Shown piece after piece: positions 32,298 to 41,539 of a DNA stretch of 64,000 nucleotides (position 1 is its first letter; every line of letters begins with the position of its first letter). Under the pieces are notes generated by a model. The model was not told the DNA's origin, ran no database searches, and saw only the letters and a list, made by a program, of their open reading frames with translations. Made by a program: the position numbers and the translations under genes. This DNA comes from an uncultured Collinsella sp. (GTDB lineage Bacteria > Actinomycetota > Coriobacteriia > Coriobacteriales > Coriobacteriaceae). Location: contig CAADUO010000003.1 in assembly GCA_900752215.1 (NCBI GenBank), positions 5,109-69,108 on the forward strand. Direction: 5' to 3'.

Positions 32298-33482
32298 TTA
32301 CAGATGGACATCGGGATCGAGCATTTGAGCACTCACGCGCATGGATGACGCCAGGCTTTGGAACGTTTCCAAACGCAGGCTGTCGATCTGCCCGGCGTCC
32401 TCGGCCTCGCGAACGGCGCAGCCCGGTTCGTGGGTATGCGTGCAGTCGCCAAACCGGCACGCGCGCGATGCCTCGACAATCTCGGGGAAAGCGCGCGCCA
32501 GACCCCGCTCGTGACCCACGAGCGGTAGGCTGCGCAGGCCCGGGGCATCAGCGATCACGCCGGCGTCGCCCGGCAGCGCTACCATCACGCGCGCGACGGT
32601 AGTGTGACGGCCCTGGTCGTCGCGTTCGCGCACACCGCCGGTCGCCAATGTATCGTGGCCCAGCAGTGCATTGAGCAGCGTCGACTTGCCGGCACCCGAC
32701 TCGCCCAGAATCATGGCGCAGCTCCCGGCAGGCACGCAGATACGGACCTCGTCCAGGCCGCGGCCCTCGGCAGAGGACGTCACGATCACGCGCACGTCCG
32801 GACCCACCAGGCGGCGCACGCGGTCCAGATCGCGCTCGAGCTCCTCGGCATCGCAGCGATCAGCTTTGGTGAGCACCACCACCGGCTCGGCATCGCAGTC
32901 GAGCGCCAACACCAGCGAGCGCGCCACGCGGTCGAGCAGCACCTCACCGGCACCGAGCGCCTGCACGATTAGCACGCTATCCACGTTGGAGCAGAGCACC
33001 TGACGCTCTCCGCGGGCACGGCCGCGCCAACGCTCAAAGCTCGTACGGCGCGGCAGAACGCACTCAATCACGCCCATATCGTGCCCGGGAGCGCGGCGCA
33101 CCGCCACACGGTCGCCCACGGCGGGCAGCAGCACCTCGTCCTCGCCGCGCGACTTGGCAAACCCCACGGCATGCTCGGCACGAAAGGTATCGTCGGCCGT
33201 CACCACCAGCGGAAACCCGCGATCTAAGCGCACCACGGCGCCAAGCTGCATCTGCTCGGGCTCCTCAGCATGTGCGCAGAAATCATCAAAGGCAGTCTGC
33301 TGGGTTTCATCGACTGGCAGGTCATCAAACGCCGGAACGTCCTGCAGCGCGTCAAGCCCCGGCACGCTTGCCAGCAGCTCCTCAGCAGATACGGGAGCCT
33401 CGGTCGCGAGCTTCCGACGACGATCACGCTTAGCCCGCGCCCCCGTCGTCTTTTTCTTCGCCTTAGCCTTAGCCTTGCCCAC
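32298..33482 (-). CDS. rsgA: Ribosome small-subunit maturation GTPase RsgA
   Basis: Circularly permuted GTPase that checks late 30S assembly. An N-terminal basic stretch (GKAKAKAKKKTT) leads to an OB fold. The motif order is permuted: G4 VLTKAD, G5 TSSAEG, then G1 GESGAGKSTLLN and G3 DAPGLRSL. The C-terminal zinc knuckle CRFGDCTHTHEPGC is intact. The GTG at 33482 with GGGAGG upstream is preferred over the 28-codon longer frame. Confidence 0.94.
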   Translation of the reverse strand: MGKAKAKAKKKTTGARAKRDRRRKLATEAPVSAEELLASVPGLDALQDVPAFDDLPVDETQQTAFDDFCAHAEEPEQMQLGAVVRLDRGFPLVVTADDTFRAEHAVGFAKSRGEDEVLLPAVGDRVAVRRAPGHDMGVIECVLPRRTSFERWRGRARGERQVLCSNVDSVLIVQALGAGEVLLDRVARSLVLALDCDAEPVVVLTKADRCDAEELERDLDRVRRLVGPDVRVIVTSSAEGRGLDEVRICVPAGSCAMILGESGAGKSTLLNALLGHDTLATGGVRERDDQGRHTTVARVMVALPGDAGVIADAPGLRSLPLVGHERGLARAFPEIVEASRACRFGDCTHTHEPGCAVREAEDAGQIDSLRLETFQSLASSMRVSAQMLDPDVHL

Positions 33483-33528
33483 AAGCGCCTCCCAGCACCA
33501 TAAATCACAACTGAGCAGGTATTTTAAA

Positions 33529-33564
33529 TCAAAAAGAGCTGGCCGGGCAAAGCCCGACCAGCTC
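33529..33564 (-). terminator. Terminator of the P-type ATPase gene
   Basis: GAGCTGGTCGGGC TTT GCCCGGCCAGCTC is followed by five T residues on the minus strand, about 160 bases past the ATPase stop, with a large foldback in between. Confidence 0.8.
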
Positions 33565-33624
33565 ACAAACTTTCCCTCAGCCCTTTATCATCCGCGCGGG
33601 AGAAAAGCCAGCAAGGATACCGCA

Positions 33625-33712
33625 GGGCCCGCCCCGGAAGCCCTTTCTCTCGAACGATCCCGCAGCGCGAAGCGCGAGGACCAGTGAGGGAGAAAGGGCG
33701 TGGGGCGGGCCC
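33625..33712. repeat. Imperfect 88-bp palindrome
   Basis: Arms GGGCCCGCCCC...CCCTTTCTC and GAGAAAGGG...GGGCGGGCCC pair, with small internal bulges, around a loop that itself holds CGCGCTTCGCGC. It lies in the transcribed region between the P-type ATPase stop and its terminator. Confidence 0.65.
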
Positions 33713-33723
33713 GGACAGGTACG

Positions 33724-36405
33724 TTACTCTTTCTCCACAGCGCGCATGATCGCCTTGTAGATCTCCATCAGCGGGATGATCAGGAAGGCCAGGCCCAGCG
33801 CGGCAAGAACGCCCTTGAGCTCAAGCGTCACAGGGCCAAAGAACATCTCGGCAAGCGTCGGCTGCACGGTCACGATCACCGTCAGCACCAGTGCCAGCGC
33901 GGCGGAAGCCCACAGCCACTTGTTCTGCTTCTTCATGGTGAACAGCGACGCACGACGGCTGCGCATATTGAAGCAGTGGAAAATCTCGACCATGTTGAGC
34001 GTGATGAACGCCATCATCACGCCTTCCTCGTCGGAATTGCCGGCAATCATATCGGCGATGTGGATGTAGCCCATGTCAAAGTACACGCCCACAAAGAAGC
34101 TCGCCAGCACCAGCACGGTGATGATTAGGCCCTGGACCACGCAGTCCAGACCCATATGTCCGGCAAAGACACCGTCCTTGGCGTTGCGCGGCTTGCGCTT
34201 CATGATGTCGCCCTCGGCGTCCTCCATGCCCAGCGCGAGCGCGGGGAAACAGTCGGTGACCAGGTTCACCCACAGCAGCTGCACCGGCTGGAAGATGGTA
34301 AAGCCGATAAGCGTGGCGATGAATACCGAGAAGACCTCGGCAAGGTTGGCCGAAAGCAGGAACTGAATGACCTTGCGGATGTTGTCGTAGATGCGACGAC
34401 CCTCTTCGCAGGCACCGATGATGGTGGCGAAGTTGTCATCGGCAAGCACCATGTCGGCGACGTTCTTGGTGACGTCGGTGCCGGTGATGCCCATGCCAAC
34501 GCCGATGTCGGCGCGCTTGATGGACGGAGCGTCGTTGACGCCGTCGCCCGTCATGGCCACGATCTGGTCGCGCGACTTCCAAGCCTCGACGATGCGTGTC
34601 TTGTGCTCGGGCTGGACGCGGGCGTACACGCCGTAGTCCTCGATGTGCGCGTCGAGTTCCTCGTCGCTCATGCGATCGAGGTCGGCACCGGTGATGGCAT
34701 GGCTGCGATCGGTGACGATGCCCAGCTGCTTGGCGATGGCCACGGCGGTGTCGATGTGGTCGCCCGTGATCATGACGGTGCGGATACCGGCGTCATGCGC
34801 CTCGCGGATGGCGTCGGCGACCTCGGGGCGGACCGGGTCAATCATGCCAGACAGGCCGCAGAAGACCAGGTCATGCTCGAGCGCGGCGGGACTGCAGTCG
34901 GCCGGGACCTCGGTGTAGGTGCGGCTTGCCAGCGCCAGCACGCGCAGGGCCTCGTCGGCCATGGCCTTGTTGGCGGCCACGAGCTCGGCACGACGCTCCT
35001 CGGTCAGCGGAACGACCTTATCGCCCTCGTAGATGTGGGTGCACAGGCCGATCACCACGTCGGGCGCGCCCTTGGTGTACTGCTCATACTCGCCGTCCAG
35101 GGTCTCGACGACCACGGACATCATCTTACGGCCCGAGTCGAACGGGGCCTCGCCCACGCGCGGGTGCTCGGCAGTCAGGCCAGTAAGACCAGCTTTGCCG
35201 GCATCGTTGACGAGCGCACACTCAGTCGGCTCGCCCACGGCCTCGCCCAGGTCCTCGTCCCACTGGGCATCGGAACACAGCGCCATTCCGGCCAGGAACT
35301 TCTCCTTAGGCGCAGCGAGCTCGTGCTTGACGACGGTCATCTTGTTTTGGGTAAGGGTACCGGTCTTGTCGGAGCAGATGGTCTGCGTGCAGCCAAGGGT
35401 CTCGACGGCAGAGAGCTTGCGGATGATTGCCTGGCGCTTGGCCATCTTGGTCACGCCAAGCGACAGCACGATGGTCACGACGGCGACCAGACCCTCGGGG
35501 ATGGCGGCGACGGCGAGCGAGACGGCGACCATAAAGGTATCGAGCAGGGCGGTCGGGTCGGTAAGAACGTTGCCCACGCCGTGGCGGATGATATCGACAC
35601 CAAAGATAACGACGCAGATGACGATAACCATGATGGTGAGGATGCGGCTGAGCTCGGCAAGCTTCACCTGCAGCGGCGTGAGCTCTTCCTTGGCCTCGGC
35701 CAGGGCGCCGGCGATCTTGCCCATCTCGGTATCCATGCCGGTACCGACTACGACGGCGCGGCCACGGCCGTACACCACGGTGGAGCCCATGTAGCACATG
35801 TTCTTGCGGTCGCCGAGCGGCACGTCATCGGTGCCGGTGGCGAGCTCGATCACGTTGGCATGCTTCTCGACAGGCACGGACTCGCCGGTGAGTGCAGCCT
35901 CTTCGATCTTCATCGTGGCGCTCTCGAGCACGCGGCAGTCGGCCGGGACGGAGTCGCCCGCCTCGAGCATGATCACATCGCCAGGCACGAGCTCGGCACT
36001 CGGCAGGTGCACGAGCTTGCCGTCGCGCAGAACCTTGGACTGCGCCGCGCTCATCTCCTGCAATGCCTCGAGAGCTTCCTCGCTCTTGGCCTCCTGAACC
36101 ACGCCCAGCACCGAGTTGACGATAACGACGAACATGATGATGGCGACGTCGGCAAAGTCCGCCTCACCCTTGACCATGCCCGTGAGTGCACTGATGACGG
36201 CGGCAACGATCAGCATGATGACCATGGGGTCGGCCATCTGCTCAAAGAAGCGCTTCCACAACGGCGTCTTCTCGGCTTCCTCGAGCTTGTTAGGGCCTGT
36301 CTTGGCGAGGCGCGACGACGCCTCGTCGTTGCTCAGGCCGAGGTCCTCATCGACACCTTGGTCGCTGAGTACCTCCGCCGCGGCGGACAGGTATTCCTTT
36401 TGCAT
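33724..36405 (-). CDS. Cation-transporting P-type ATPase, calcium (PMCA/SERCA-like)
   Basis: An 893-residue P-type ATPase of the IIA/IIB class. The N-terminal cation-ATPase domain (SNDEASSRLAKTGPN) precedes two membrane helices. Actuator TGES is in EAALTGESVPVEK. The transmembrane motif AIPEGLVAVVTI is typical of calcium pumps. The phosphorylated Asp is in CSDKTGTLTQNKM and the hinge is AMTGDGVNDAPS. Six C-terminal helices follow (one reads VQLLWVNLVTDCFPALALGME). Export of Ca2+ is inferred from family; the substrate is not proven. Confidence 0.9.
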   Translation of the reverse strand: MQKEYLSAAAEVLSDQGVDEDLGLSNDEASSRLAKTGPNKLEEAEKTPLWKRFFEQMADPMVIMLIVAAVISALTGMVKGEADFADVAIIMFVVIVNSVLGVVQEAKSEEALEALQEMSAAQSKVLRDGKLVHLPSAELVPGDVIMLEAGDSVPADCRVLESATMKIEEAALTGESVPVEKHANVIELATGTDDVPLGDRKNMCYMGSTVVYGRGRAVVVGTGMDTEMGKIAGALAEAKEELTPLQVKLAELSRILTIMVIVICVVIFGVDIIRHGVGNVLTDPTALLDTFMVAVSLAVAAIPEGLVAVVTIVLSLGVTKMAKRQAIIRKLSAVETLGCTQTICSDKTGTLTQNKMTVVKHELAAPKEKFLAGMALCSDAQWDEDLGEAVGEPTECALVNDAGKAGLTGLTAEHPRVGEAPFDSGRKMMSVVVETLDGEYEQYTKGAPDVVIGLCTHIYEGDKVVPLTEERRAELVAANKAMADEALRVLALASRTYTEVPADCSPAALEHDLVFCGLSGMIDPVRPEVADAIREAHDAGIRTVMITGDHIDTAVAIAKQLGIVTDRSHAITGADLDRMSDEELDAHIEDYGVYARVQPEHKTRIVEAWKSRDQIVAMTGDGVNDAPSIKRADIGVGMGITGTDVTKNVADMVLADDNFATIIGACEEGRRIYDNIRKVIQFLLSANLAEVFSVFIATLIGFTIFQPVQLLWVNLVTDCFPALALGMEDAEGDIMKRKPRNAKDGVFAGHMGLDCVVQGLIITVLVLASFFVGVYFDMGYIHIADMIAGNSDEEGVMMAFITLNMVEIFHCFNMRSRRASLFTMKKQNKWLWASAALALVLTVIVTVQPTLAEMFFGPVTLELKGVLAALGLAFLIIPLMEIYKAIMRAVEKE

Positions 36406-36846
36406 ATAGAGTCCCCTCCTGGGATTCGGGCCACTCAGCAGATTGATGCCCGATCATAATTCCCAGGAGAAGGGCAAGGGCTCATCAAGGCTGCCGTGCT
36501 GAGCGGCAGTTGATAGTGGAGCTATGGTACCCCAAAGCGGCGCGTCTAGCCAAAACATTCCAATTGGAAACACGGCTCGAGTGCAACGATGCAGACCGTA
36601 TGACGTTCGACATTGATAAAACGTTTTTTCTTCGGTGCATCATCAAACTGAAATATCGCCCAGATAGCAGCGGTTAGAACGGTTGGTAAAGTTTTTGCAT
36701 ATACCGTTTATTCGCAAAAAATGAACTTCTAATTCGGCATACGGTCGATTTTTTGGGGTATTCGGTCGGCATTTCGTTATAATCATCTCAGTTTTATTTC
36801 TTATGGTTTATCTATCAGCGCAAGACGATGTCAGATGGAGGTCTGA
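36406..36846. other. Divergent intergenic region between P-type ATPase and pyk
   Basis: A 441-bp spacer that is clearly AT-richer than its surroundings and holds the promoters of two divergent genes. The right half contains a pyk promoter. A near-repeat of TTCGGCATACGGTCG and TTCGGTCGGCAT (36733-36772) overlaps it and could be an operator. No reading frame or RNA gene is convincing. Confidence 0.5.
36753..36783 (+). promoter_or_regulatory. pyk promoter
   Basis: A perfect -10 TATAAT at 36778-36783 is preceded by TTGGGG (36753-36758) at a rather long 19-base spacing. The leader before the pyk ATG would be about 57 bases. Confidence 0.6.
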
Positions 36847-38307
36847 ATGTACAAGCGCACCAAGATTGTATGCACCATGGGTCCCGCCTGCGATAGCGAC
36901 GAGACCATCCGCGAGATGATCAAGGCGGGCATGAACGTCGCCCGTTTTAACTTCTCGCACGGATCCTACGACGAGCACCACGGTCGCATCGAGCGCGTCC
37001 GCCGTATTTCCAAGGAGCTCGGTCTGCCCGTCGGCATCCTGCTCGACACCAAGGGCCCCGAGGTCCGCACCGGCCTTCTGGTCGACGGCAAGAAGGTCGC
37101 CGTCAAGACCGGCGACAAGATTGTCGTCACCGCTCAGCCCACGTCCGAGGATTTCCACGGCACCTCTGAGCACATCTCCCTCGACTACCTGGCTCTGCCC
37201 TCCGAGGTCGAGAAGGGCTCCCTTATCCTGATCGATGACGGTCTGGTTGCCCTCGAGGTCGAGTCCGTCGACGGCCAGGACATGACCTGCGTCGTCAAGA
37301 ACGACGGCCTGATCGGCGAGCGCAAGGGCGTCAACATGCCCAACGTCAACATCTCGTTGCCCGCTATCACCGAGCGCGATCGTCAGGACATCCTCTTTGG
37401 CCTGACCGAGAACATCGACTACATCGCCGCTTCCTTCATCCGTGACGGCGAGTCCGTCCGCGGCATTCGCAAGCTTTGCCGCGAGAACGGTGGCGAGCAC
37501 GTGACAATCTTCCCGAAGATCGAGTGCGCCCTGGGCGTCGAGAACTTTGACGAGATCCTCGAGGCTTCCGACGGCATCATGGTCGCCCGTGGCGACCTGG
37601 GCATCGAGATCAAGCCCGAGCTCGTTCCCCACATCCAGAAGGAGATCATCGCCAAGTGCAACGCGGCCTACAAGCCCGTTATCACCGCTACGCAGATGCT
37701 CGACTCCATGCAGCAGAACCCGCGCCCGACGCGCGCCGAGGTTGCCGACGTTGCTAACGCCATCTACGACGGCACCGACGCCGTTATGCTCTCTGGCGAG
37801 TCCGCTGCCGGTAAGTACCCGGTCGAGGCCGTTAAGATGCAGGCCAGCATTGCTCTCGAGACCGAGAAGTACCTCCCGGCTCACGCTCCGCTCGAGGTTC
37901 CGGCTGACGCTCACGGCACCCGCGTCGTCAACAACGTTGTGGGTATGTCCGCTGTGAACATGGCCACCACCGTTGGCGCCAAGTGCATCACCGTGCCGAC
38001 GACCACCGGTCGTACCGCTCGCCTGATCTCGCACTTCCGTCCCAACATGCCGATCTGCGCGTTCTCCCGCCACGAGTGGGCCGTCCAGCAGATGATTATG
38101 TACTGGGGCGTTATCCCGCACCAGGCCGAGATTACCCAGGGCACCGTCAACGGCACGATCGTCAAGGCGATCGAGACCGCTAAGGAGCTCGGCTACGTCA
38201 AGGCCGGCGATCTGACCGTCGCTACCGCCGGCGATCCCCGCATGAGCGTCCAGCTCGAGGATAAGGTCTCCTCGACCAACGTCGCTTACGTCGCTCAGGT
38301 GCGCTAA
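36847..38307 (+). CDS. pyk: Pyruvate kinase
   Basis: Final glycolytic step: phosphoenolpyruvate plus ADP gives pyruvate plus ATP. Length is 486 residues. Motifs: TKIVCTMGPA at the N-terminus, NFSHGSYDEH, LDTKGPEVRTG, KIECALGVENF (active-site Lys) and MVARGDLGIE, then VITATQMLDSM. The C-terminal domain with PTTTGRTARLIS is intact. GGAGG lies 5 bases before the ATG. Codons end in T or C in a restricted pattern unlike neighbours, as expected of a strongly expressed gene. Confidence 0.97.
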   Translation: MYKRTKIVCTMGPACDSDETIREMIKAGMNVARFNFSHGSYDEHHGRIERVRRISKELGLPVGILLDTKGPEVRTGLLVDGKKVAVKTGDKIVVTAQPTSEDFHGTSEHISLDYLALPSEVEKGSLILIDDGLVALEVESVDGQDMTCVVKNDGLIGERKGVNMPNVNISLPAITERDRQDILFGLTENIDYIAASFIRDGESVRGIRKLCRENGGEHVTIFPKIECALGVENFDEILEASDGIMVARGDLGIEIKPELVPHIQKEIIAKCNAAYKPVITATQMLDSMQQNPRPTRAEVADVANAIYDGTDAVMLSGESAAGKYPVEAVKMQASIALETEKYLPAHAPLEVPADAHGTRVVNNVVGMSAVNMATTVGAKCITVPTTTGRTARLISHFRPNMPICAFSRHEWAVQQMIMYWGVIPHQAEITQGTVNGTIVKAIETAKELGYVKAGDLTVATAGDPRMSVQLEDKVSSTNVAYVAQVR

Positions 38308-38335
38308 ATCGTACTTGCAAGCAAATTTGCATTGC

Positions 38336-38372
38336 AAAGGGCCCGGAAGGCATTGCCTTCCGGGCCCTTTTT
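38336..38372 (+). terminator. pyk terminator
   Basis: AAAGGGCCCGGAAGG CATTG CCTTCCGGGCCCTTTTT, a perfect 15-bp stem followed by T residues, about 30 bases after the stop. Confidence 0.92.
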
Positions 38373-38548
38373 CTGTGCACCGATGCCTACCGCACGACAT
38401 GGCACGCACCCATTTCATTACCAAAAGCGCGAAATCCGCCCTCCGAGGCCCAAAAAATAAAGCCCCAAGCGCTAAAAGTGTTCGCCCGGTGGCAAACCCA
38501 CACCTTAACCGACGCTGCTAAATCGTTTTAGCAAGAACCAGATCAACC

Positions 38549-38687
38549 GCGTTTTCAGAAGTGCGGGGAAAAATTGCTTACCCCCGAGCATAAGTCCTTT
38601 TATTTCAACAAAACCCCTGATAAAGTTGGCTTAAATACCGCTTGTGCCTGACCTATTTGTCTTTTTCACCGCACTTCCGAAACGGAT
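38549..38687. repeat. 139-bp foldback element upstream of the nuclease-fold gene
   Basis: The left arm TTCAGAAGTGCGGGGAAAAA (from 38554) and the right arm, as reverse complement, TTCGGAAGTGCGGTGAAAAA (to 38682) match at 18 of 20 bases. The interior is AT-rich with no frame. It ends 42 bases before the next start codon, so it may also carry that gene's promoter. Confidence 0.7.
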
Positions 38688-38728
38688 AGCTTTTCTAGCC
38701 CAAATAACGCTCAAACGATCGGATCGCT

Positions 38729-39787
38729 ATGTCATTTCTTGCCTGCGGACCCACGGCTTTTCAGTACTATCGCATCCCGCCCCAAATACTGGGACTCTAT
38801 CCAGCAATCCTGCCGCCCGACCATGACCATCGCTTGGTGCATTACTCAAAACAACCGGTATTTAAAGACTTGCTCGGCACACCAGTTTGGAGATCCGTGA
38901 GTGAAAGGAAACAGCGCGCGAACGGAAAGCTATTTCATAGCCGTCTGCTAACCCAAGAGCCGCCTCCTGGGTCGTTTAGACAGACTGAACATGGATTTGA
39001 TGTCACTTCACCGGAGTTCACGCTGCTCAGCCTTGCCACGCAGGTCTCACGCAACCAGTTACTCATGGCGTGCTACGAGATGTGCGGCTCCTTTGCAGTG
39101 TTTAAGCCCTGCGAGCGAACGCAACAACAACTCGATGAAGCTATTTCGCTTAAGTTCATTCCACCCAACTGCGGCTGGGAGCGAGTTAACGACACCACGG
39201 GCAATGACACCAACTTGTGGAAGCGCACGCCGCTTCTTACCGCAACGGATATCGCCGCGTTCGCCAAGCAAGCCGCAGGCCTGCGCGGCGTCAAACAACT
39301 GCGCTGGGCGGCCGAGCACATGACGGGGCAGGCCGCCTCGCCCTTCGAAGTACAGACCTCCATGCTTATCTCGCTCCCCCGCGACGAGGGCGGCCAGGGC
39401 ATCGAGATCGCCAACAACGCGCGCATCCCGCTCAGTGAAGTCGCACGGTCGCTGTATGACAAAACCTGCTGCTACGCCGATATCCTCATCGAAAGCGCCA
39501 CCGACAGCATGGGCGTCATCTTGGAATGCCAAGGCCGCTCCGCCCATGACAGCGAAGCCGCAAGCCTCTCCGATGCCGAGCGCGCCACCGCACTCACAAG
39601 CATGGGCTACGACGTCATCCAAATTACCTATGACCAGATCAAGGAGAAGAAGAGCTTCGACCACATAGCTGAGCTCATCCATAAAAAGGCGGGGCTCCCC
39701 TACATCCCAAAGACCAGTCAGGAACGCACCACCGAAGACGCCTGCGACGGGAGCTGTTGGTCAATTGGGATGAACTGTTCTCCGTAA
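38729..39787 (+). CDS. Orphan protein with predicted PD-(D/E)XK nuclease-like C-terminal domain
   Basis: A 352-residue protein of unknown function. The C-terminal part (about 195-310) has the layout of DUF559/Vsr-like nuclease folds: GQAASPFEVQT with Glu207, YADILIESAT with Asp251, then VILECQGRSAH with Glu266, Gln268 and His273, and a final strand GYDVIQITYDQI. The N-terminal 190 residues recall AbiEi-like winged-helix proteins, but I cannot assign them. It resembles proteins that I recall as multicopy in Coriobacteriia. The ATG has no clear Shine-Dalgarno. It converges with the next gene (10-base gap). Confidence 0.6.
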   Translation: MSFLACGPTAFQYYRIPPQILGLYPAILPPDHDHRLVHYSKQPVFKDLLGTPVWRSVSERKQRANGKLFHSRLLTQEPPPGSFRQTEHGFDVTSPEFTLLSLATQVSRNQLLMACYEMCGSFAVFKPCERTQQQLDEAISLKFIPPNCGWERVNDTTGNDTNLWKRTPLLTATDIAAFAKQAAGLRGVKQLRWAAEHMTGQAASPFEVQTSMLISLPRDEGGQGIEIANNARIPLSEVARSLYDKTCCYADILIESATDSMGVILECQGRSAHDSEAASLSDAERATALTSMGYDVIQITYDQIKEKKSFDHIAELIHKKAGLPYIPKTSQERTTEDACDGSCWSIGMNCSP

Positions 39788-39797
39788 AGCCGGCCGG

Positions 39798-40646
39798 CTA
39801 GCAGCTAGCGATCAGGGGGACTGCCGGAACGTCAGAAGCAGCAACGCGAGCCGCAAAGCCTGCCTCGGTCAGCTCGATGACCTCGGTAAACGTTGAGTCG
39901 AAGAACTCCTCAGTTAGCAGGCGATACGGCGGATGATCGGGCTCGCCGGGGTTTTCGCGTACAATCTCGTGCATAACGCCGATGGTCTTGAGCACATATT
40001 CTTTATGGATGGGATACTGCCCAAAACGCGTCGCGGCGGTATACAGGCGATCGGTCGCACGCGGGATGGAAACAATGCCGAGCGTCTTGCCAAACCAGTC
40101 AAAGTCGCCTTGCTTTTTAATGCGGAACTCCTCACATGGCTTGCCGCCGTGCGCCTCCAGGTACTGATTCACGCGCGTATTCCATACGGTATCGGCCACC
40201 AGATGCGACCAGACGCCCAGTGTTAAATCGAGCAGCGACTGCGCCACATCTTCGGACGCAAGCGAGAACTCACAGGTGCCGGGACCGGCAACCGGCTCGG
40301 CATCCTTGTAACGCTGGGGATAGTGCACGCGGTTCAGTCGCTCGCGTTCCTCGATAATCGAGGTCGCTGCGGCCGGCGCACCGGTGGGCGAACTATTAAG
40401 CAACGGTGCCACATAGGTATCCCAGAACTCATGCTCACGAGGCTTAGGGATGGGCTCAGGCTTGGCAAAGTGCGTAATGCGGTACGGGATGGGATCGGCG
40501 ATGCCAGGGACCATATAGCCCACGAAGATATCCGGAACCACGCAGCCAAACAAAAAGGCATTGCGGTCGCGCACGCTATTGGCAAGCGCACCGGTGCGCT
40601 CCAGCAAACGCTCCGTCTGAGCGATATGAATGTTCCAGCTTGGCAT
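39798..40646 (-). CDS. Zinc-dependent phospholipase C-like protein
   Basis: A 282-residue protein. It opens with MPSWNIHIAQTERLL and NAFLFGCVVPDIFVGYM, the His-x-x-rich N-terminus and Pro-Asp loop of the zinc-dependent phospholipase C family. A central LTLGVWSHLVADTVWNTRV supplies His and Asp ligands. No signal peptide is present, so lipid hydrolysis outside the cell is doubtful. The ATG at 40646 follows GGGGGTGG; a frame four codons longer is less likely. Confidence 0.72.
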   Translation of the reverse strand: MPSWNIHIAQTERLLERTGALANSVRDRNAFLFGCVVPDIFVGYMVPGIADPIPYRITHFAKPEPIPKPREHEFWDTYVAPLLNSSPTGAPAAATSIIEERERLNRVHYPQRYKDAEPVAGPGTCEFSLASEDVAQSLLDLTLGVWSHLVADTVWNTRVNQYLEAHGGKPCEEFRIKKQGDFDWFGKTLGIVSIPRATDRLYTAATRFGQYPIHKEYVLKTIGVMHEIVRENPGEPDHPPYRLLTEEFFDSTFTEVIELTEAGFAARVAASDVPAVPLIASC

Positions 40647-40725
40647 AGCCACCCCCATAAAAACCTGGATAACTATACCATCACGGCAAAGCCGCGCGGG
40701 CGGCTACGCACGCTCTACGCAGCAA

Positions 40726-41496
40726 CTAGTCCGTAGCACCGCTTTCGGTTCCATACGACGGCGAAGGTGCCTCGACCACATGGTGGTATCGATCGATATA
40801 GATGGCGCGGGCACCCAGGCGTCGCACCAAATCCTGATGATGTGTACTCATCAAGACCGTCTTACCGGCAGCAACATAGGCCAGCAGGAAGTTGACCACG
40901 ATGTCGCAAGAGTCCTCGTCAAGTCCATTGGTAGGCTCGTCGAGCACCAGGATATCGGGGTTCATCGACACGACGGCAGCCAGCGCAACACGCTTCTTTT
41001 GCCCGCCCGAAAGCTGATAAGGCGAGGCATCGACCAGATCGGTAACCTGGAACAGTTCCATGGCATCGCGCACGCGGCGCTCGAGCTCGTCTGCCGGCAG
41101 CCCCATCTGCGCGGGACCAAAAGCAACTTCCTCGCCCACCGTAGCGCAAAAGAGCTGGGCATCGGCATTCTGGAACACAAAGCCCACGCGCTGATGAAAA
41201 CGCTGAGCAGCCGCGGAATCCTTTAGAAACGCCACATCGATCACATGCCCGTCGAACAGGTATGCCCCTGCGTCCGCGAGCTCAAGGCCGTTGATAAGGC
41301 GCATGATCGTCGTCTTGCCGCAGCCGTTGGGACCGAGCAGGGCAACGAGTTCACCACGATCGACCTGCAGCGACACACCATCGACAACCGTATGCCCCGC
41401 ATAGGAGAACACCACGTCGCGCAGCTCGATGAGCGGCATGGCCTCGGCGCGCGCGCCGTTCGTGCCCGCCGCACTATTCATATCGATCGTCAAAAC
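40726..41496 (-). CDS. cbiO: Cobalt/nickel ECF transporter ATPase CbiO
   Basis: Energy-coupling ATPase of a group I ECF cobalt importer. Walker A GPNGCGKTT, Q-loop VFQNADAQLF (diagnostic of CbiO/EcfA), signature LSGGQKKR and Walker B ILVLDEPTNGLD are all present, and the H-loop is MSTHHQD. The start is uncertain: a TTG at 41496 has GAAGGG 7 bases before, while ATGs at 41517, 41484 and 41439 have poor sites. It is the last gene of cbiM-cbiQ-cbiO. Confidence 0.92.
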   Translation of the reverse strand, partial: VLTIDMNSAAGTNGARAEAMPLIELRDVVFSYAGHTVVDGVSLQVDRGELVALLGPNGCGKTTIMRLINGLELADAGAYLFDGHVIDVAFLKDSAAAQRFHQRVGFVFQNADAQLFCATVGEEVAFGPAQMGLPADELERRVRDAMELFQVTDLVDASPYQLSGGQKKRVALAAVVSMNPDILVLDEPTNGLDEDSCDIVVNFLLAYVAAGKTVLMSTHHQDLVRRLGARAIYIDRYHHVVEAPSPSYGTESGATD

Positions 41497-41539
41497 GTCG
41501 CCCTTCCCTATTTGCATCCCCAGTCGAAACCAGCAGCGT

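Noticed and set aside
34156..36459. Plus-strand frame of 767 codons opposite the P-type ATPase
   Set aside because: Antisense to a complete pump gene with all P-type motifs.
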